From an uncultured Coriobacteriia bacterium (GTDB taxonomy: Bacteria; Actinomycetota; Coriobacteriia; Coriobacteriales; QAMH01), in assembly GCA_902478425.1 (NCBI GenBank), contig CABSKV010000074.1, forward strand, positions 1 through 6,778: 6,778 nucleotides of DNA, written 5' to 3'. Of this stretch, positions 6,257 through 6,778 are shown piece after piece. Below the pieces are notes generated by a model, which was given only the letters and a program-made list of their open reading frames with translations, ran no database searches and was not told the origin of the DNA. Positions within the stretch are counted from its first letter, which is position 1. Every line of letters begins with the position of its first letter. Position numbers and translations under genes: made by a program.

Positions 6257-6262
6257 TTGTGT
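6247..6262. promoter_or_regulatory. Palindromic operator candidate resembling an NrdR box
   Basis: ACACAACATCTTGTGT is a perfect 6-bp inverted repeat (ACACAA / TTGTGT) around CATC. It agrees at 14 of 16 positions with the published NrdR-box pattern ACACWATATATWGTGT, counting W as A or T; both mismatches lie in the central region. NrdR represses ribonucleotide reductase genes. Those genes normally have two boxes a few helical turns apart, and I see no second box at the usual distance. It may belong to another dimeric regulator. Confidence 0.4.
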
Positions 6263-6296
6263 CCAATTCCGAAATGTGAGGAGTGATAACACCATA

Positions 6297-6313
6297 TGGG
6301 TGGAGAAGTGGGG
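6297..6313 (+). promoter_or_regulatory. Upstream TGGGN pair (possible distal MraZ box)
   Basis: TGGGT (6297-6301) and TGGGG (6309-6313) lie 12 bp apart start to start, not the 10 bp of the classical MraZ box. GAAGTGGG around the second unit (6305-6312) is repeated exactly at 6338-6345 in the proximal box. It may be a degenerate or accessory site. Confidence 0.35.
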
Positions 6314-6324
6314 GATAAATCCCC
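6311..6324. repeat. GGGGAT-AA-ATCCCC palindrome
   Basis: A perfect 6-bp inverted repeat with a 2-bp centre overlaps the second TGGGN unit. The same GGGGGAT/ATCCCCC word forms the arms of the stem-loop at 6370-6415, so the word occurs four times in this region. Function unknown; operator or chance. Confidence 0.45.
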
Positions 6325-6333
6325 AAATCAGTG

Positions 6334-6362
6334 TTGTGAAGTGGGATGTAATGGGATATTAT
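6334..6362 (+). promoter_or_regulatory. Predicted mraZ (dcw cluster) promoter
   Basis: TTGTGA (6334-6339; 4 of 6 to TTGACA) and TATTAT (6357-6362; 5 of 6 to TATAAT) are separated by exactly 17 bp. Transcription would start near 6369, leaving a leader of about 80 nt before the mraZ ATG. The spacer holds the TGGGA repeats, so a bound MraZ would block polymerase, as expected for an autorepressed promoter. Confidence 0.6.
6342..6356 (+). promoter_or_regulatory. Predicted MraZ box
   Basis: TGGGA (6342-6346), five bases TGTAA, then TGGGA (6352-6356). The unit and 10-bp period match the TGGGN-N5 repeats known to bind E. coli MraZ. A third position in phase (6332) reads TGTTG, a degenerate unit. The box lies between the -35 and -10 hexamers of the predicted promoter, about 94 bp before the mraZ ATG. 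Confidence 0.65.
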
Positions 6363-6369
6363 TCACGCT

Positions 6370-6415
6370 GCGATCCCCCGATAAACACAACATCAAACAT
6401 AGCCAGGGGGATCGC
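6370..6415 (+). repeat. Stem-loop at predicted 5' end of mraZ mRNA
   Basis: GCGATCCCCC (6370-6379) and GGGGGATCGC (6406-6415) are perfect 10-bp inverted arms around a 26-nt, A-rich, nearly G-free loop. The predicted start near 6369 places the stem at the very 5' end of the transcript, where it could protect the mRNA or present the loop. Bases 6416-6424 (CAAATTTTC) contain only a four-T run, so a terminator or attenuator is possible but weak. Confidence 0.55.
6383..6394 (+). repeat. 12-bp direct repeat, copy 2 (AAACACAACATC)
   Basis: Identical to 6245-6256 but without the TTGTGT right half, so no palindrome forms here. It lies inside the loop of the 6370-6415 stem-loop. Confidence 0.65.
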
Positions 6416-6433
6416 CAAATTTTCGGGACGGGC

Positions 6434-6439
6434 AAGGGG
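6434..6439 (+). promoter_or_regulatory. Ribosome binding site of mraZ
   Basis: AAGGGG lies 10 nt before ATG 6450. An in-frame GTG at 6441 is only 1 nt away and cannot use it, so the ATG, which gives the usual MraZ N-terminus, is chosen. Confidence 0.65.
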
Positions 6440-6449
6440 TGTGAGCGCA

Positions 6450-6778
6450 ATGCGTTTCCGCGGCGAATATCAACATAGCGTTGATAGCAAGGGCCGTGTC
6501 TCCCTGCCTGCTAAGTTCCGTAAGGCCCTGCCGGATGAGGTGACCATCGTCCCGGTTGCCAATGCGGATTTCGGCAAGGCCCTGTACGTCTTTTCGGACG
6601 AAGCGTACGACGAATGGATGGATTCGTTCTTCGATACCGAAGAGGGAGGCTATAACCCGCGCAGCAAAAAGCACATCGCCCTGCACAAGTACCTCAACTC
6701 GAGTGCGGAGTCGGTGGCCGTCGATGCTGCGGGGCGTGTCAAGCTTTCCCCCAAGCAGTGCGAGAAGGTCGGCATCGA
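6450..6778 (+). CDS. mraZ: Transcriptional regulator MraZ, N-terminal part (3' truncated by window)
   Basis: MraZ is a DNA-binding protein that forms a ring-shaped oligomer and represses its own operon, usually the dcw cluster for cell division and peptidoglycan synthesis. The 109 complete codons present cover about three quarters of the usual length of roughly 143 residues. The first AbrB-like half starts MRFRGEYQHSVDSKGRVSLP (1-20), with the family's FxGEY and DxKGR motifs (Asp12, Gly15, Arg16). The second half repeats the motif as VDAAGRVKLS (91-100, with Asp92, Gly95, Arg96). The window ends before the C-terminus and the expected next gene, rsmH/mraW. Upstream TGGGA repeats inside a sigma70-like promoter are consistent with autoregulation. 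Family assignment is very secure. Confidence 0.97.
   Translation, partial: MRFRGEYQHSVDSKGRVSLPAKFRKALPDEVTIVPVANADFGKALYVFSDEAYDEWMDSFFDTEEGGYNPRSKKHIALHKYLNSSAESVAVDAAGRVKLSPKQCEKVGI

Larger units (their letters stand above)
6065..6449. other. Divergent fbp-mraZ intergenic region with promoter and operator-like repeats
   Basis: This 385-bp region is clearly richer in A+T than the genes beside it, especially 6150-6400. No credible gene lies in it; the open frames at 6094-6279 and 6296-6478 lack ribosome binding sites and family features. It holds, in order, a DnaA-box-like site (6189-6197), an NrdR-box-like palindrome (6247-6262), two copies of a 12-bp repeat (6245-6256, 6383-6394), TGGGN repeats (6297-6313 and 6342-6356), a GGGGAT palindrome (6311-6324), a sigma70-like promoter (6334-6362) and a 10-bp-arm stem-loop (6370-6415). 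An fbp promoter must lie here on the minus strand, but I cannot choose one; TACAAT at 6107-6102 is a possible -10 without a good -35. Confidence 0.8.

Noticed and set aside
6189..6262. A replication origin
   Set aside because: Only one DnaA-box-like site is present, with no dnaA or dnaN nearby and no box cluster.
6094..6478. Small plus-strand frames (61 and 60 codons) in the intergenic region
   Set aside because: Low-complexity translations without good ribosome binding sites. The second runs past the mraZ start in another frame and overlaps the promoter and stem-loop.

Overview
This is a GC-rich bacterial contig end with ordinary chromosomal housekeeping genes. The GC-rich codons, strong Shine-Dalgarno sites, gene set (def-fmt-rsmB, class III fructose-bisphosphatase, CmpB-type membrane protein, mraZ) and protein flavour suggest a high-GC Gram-positive, perhaps a gut Coriobacteriia (Eggerthella/Slackia/Collinsella-like). 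That placement is an inference without any database search. The first 30 bases are not biological: they are the Illumina Nextera transposase adapter, so the contig begins at base 31.

Layout: (1) 31-490 (+), the 3' part of an arylamine N-acetyltransferase-like gene, cut by the contig edge. (2) 547-1887 (+), a multi-pass membrane protein with a CmpB-type (PF06541) domain behind a charged helical N-terminus and extra membrane helices. (3) 1943-4670 (+), a compact operon of def, fmt and rsmB; fmt and rsmB overlap by 8 bp. (4) 4709-6064 (-), a class III fructose-1,6-bisphosphatase converging on rsmB with only 38 bp between the stops. (5) 6065-6449, an AT-richer divergent intergenic region rich in repeats and likely operators. 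(6) 6450-6778 (+), the start of mraZ, first gene of the division/cell-wall (dcw) cluster, cut by the window end.

How the genes fit together: def, fmt and rsmB all serve translation initiation. Fmt formylates the initiator Met-tRNA, Def removes the formyl group from nascent proteins, and RsmB methylates C967 of 16S rRNA next to the P site that holds the initiator tRNA. fbp is a gluconeogenic enzyme read away from mraZ, the dcw repressor. The region between them holds a sigma70-like promoter (TTGTGA-N17-TATTAT) whose spacer contains two TGGGA units at 10-bp spacing, the arrangement expected of MraZ boxes. It also holds a 10-bp-arm stem-loop at the predicted 5' end of the mraZ transcript, an NrdR-box-like palindrome and a 12-bp direct repeat.

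No defence system, mobile element, CRISPR array or evidently new system was found. The most interesting points are the regulatory architecture before mraZ and two enzymes that look internally shortened against their families: the FBPase lacks most of the segment between its first two metal motifs, and RsmB lacks about 40 residues ahead of its methyltransferase core.
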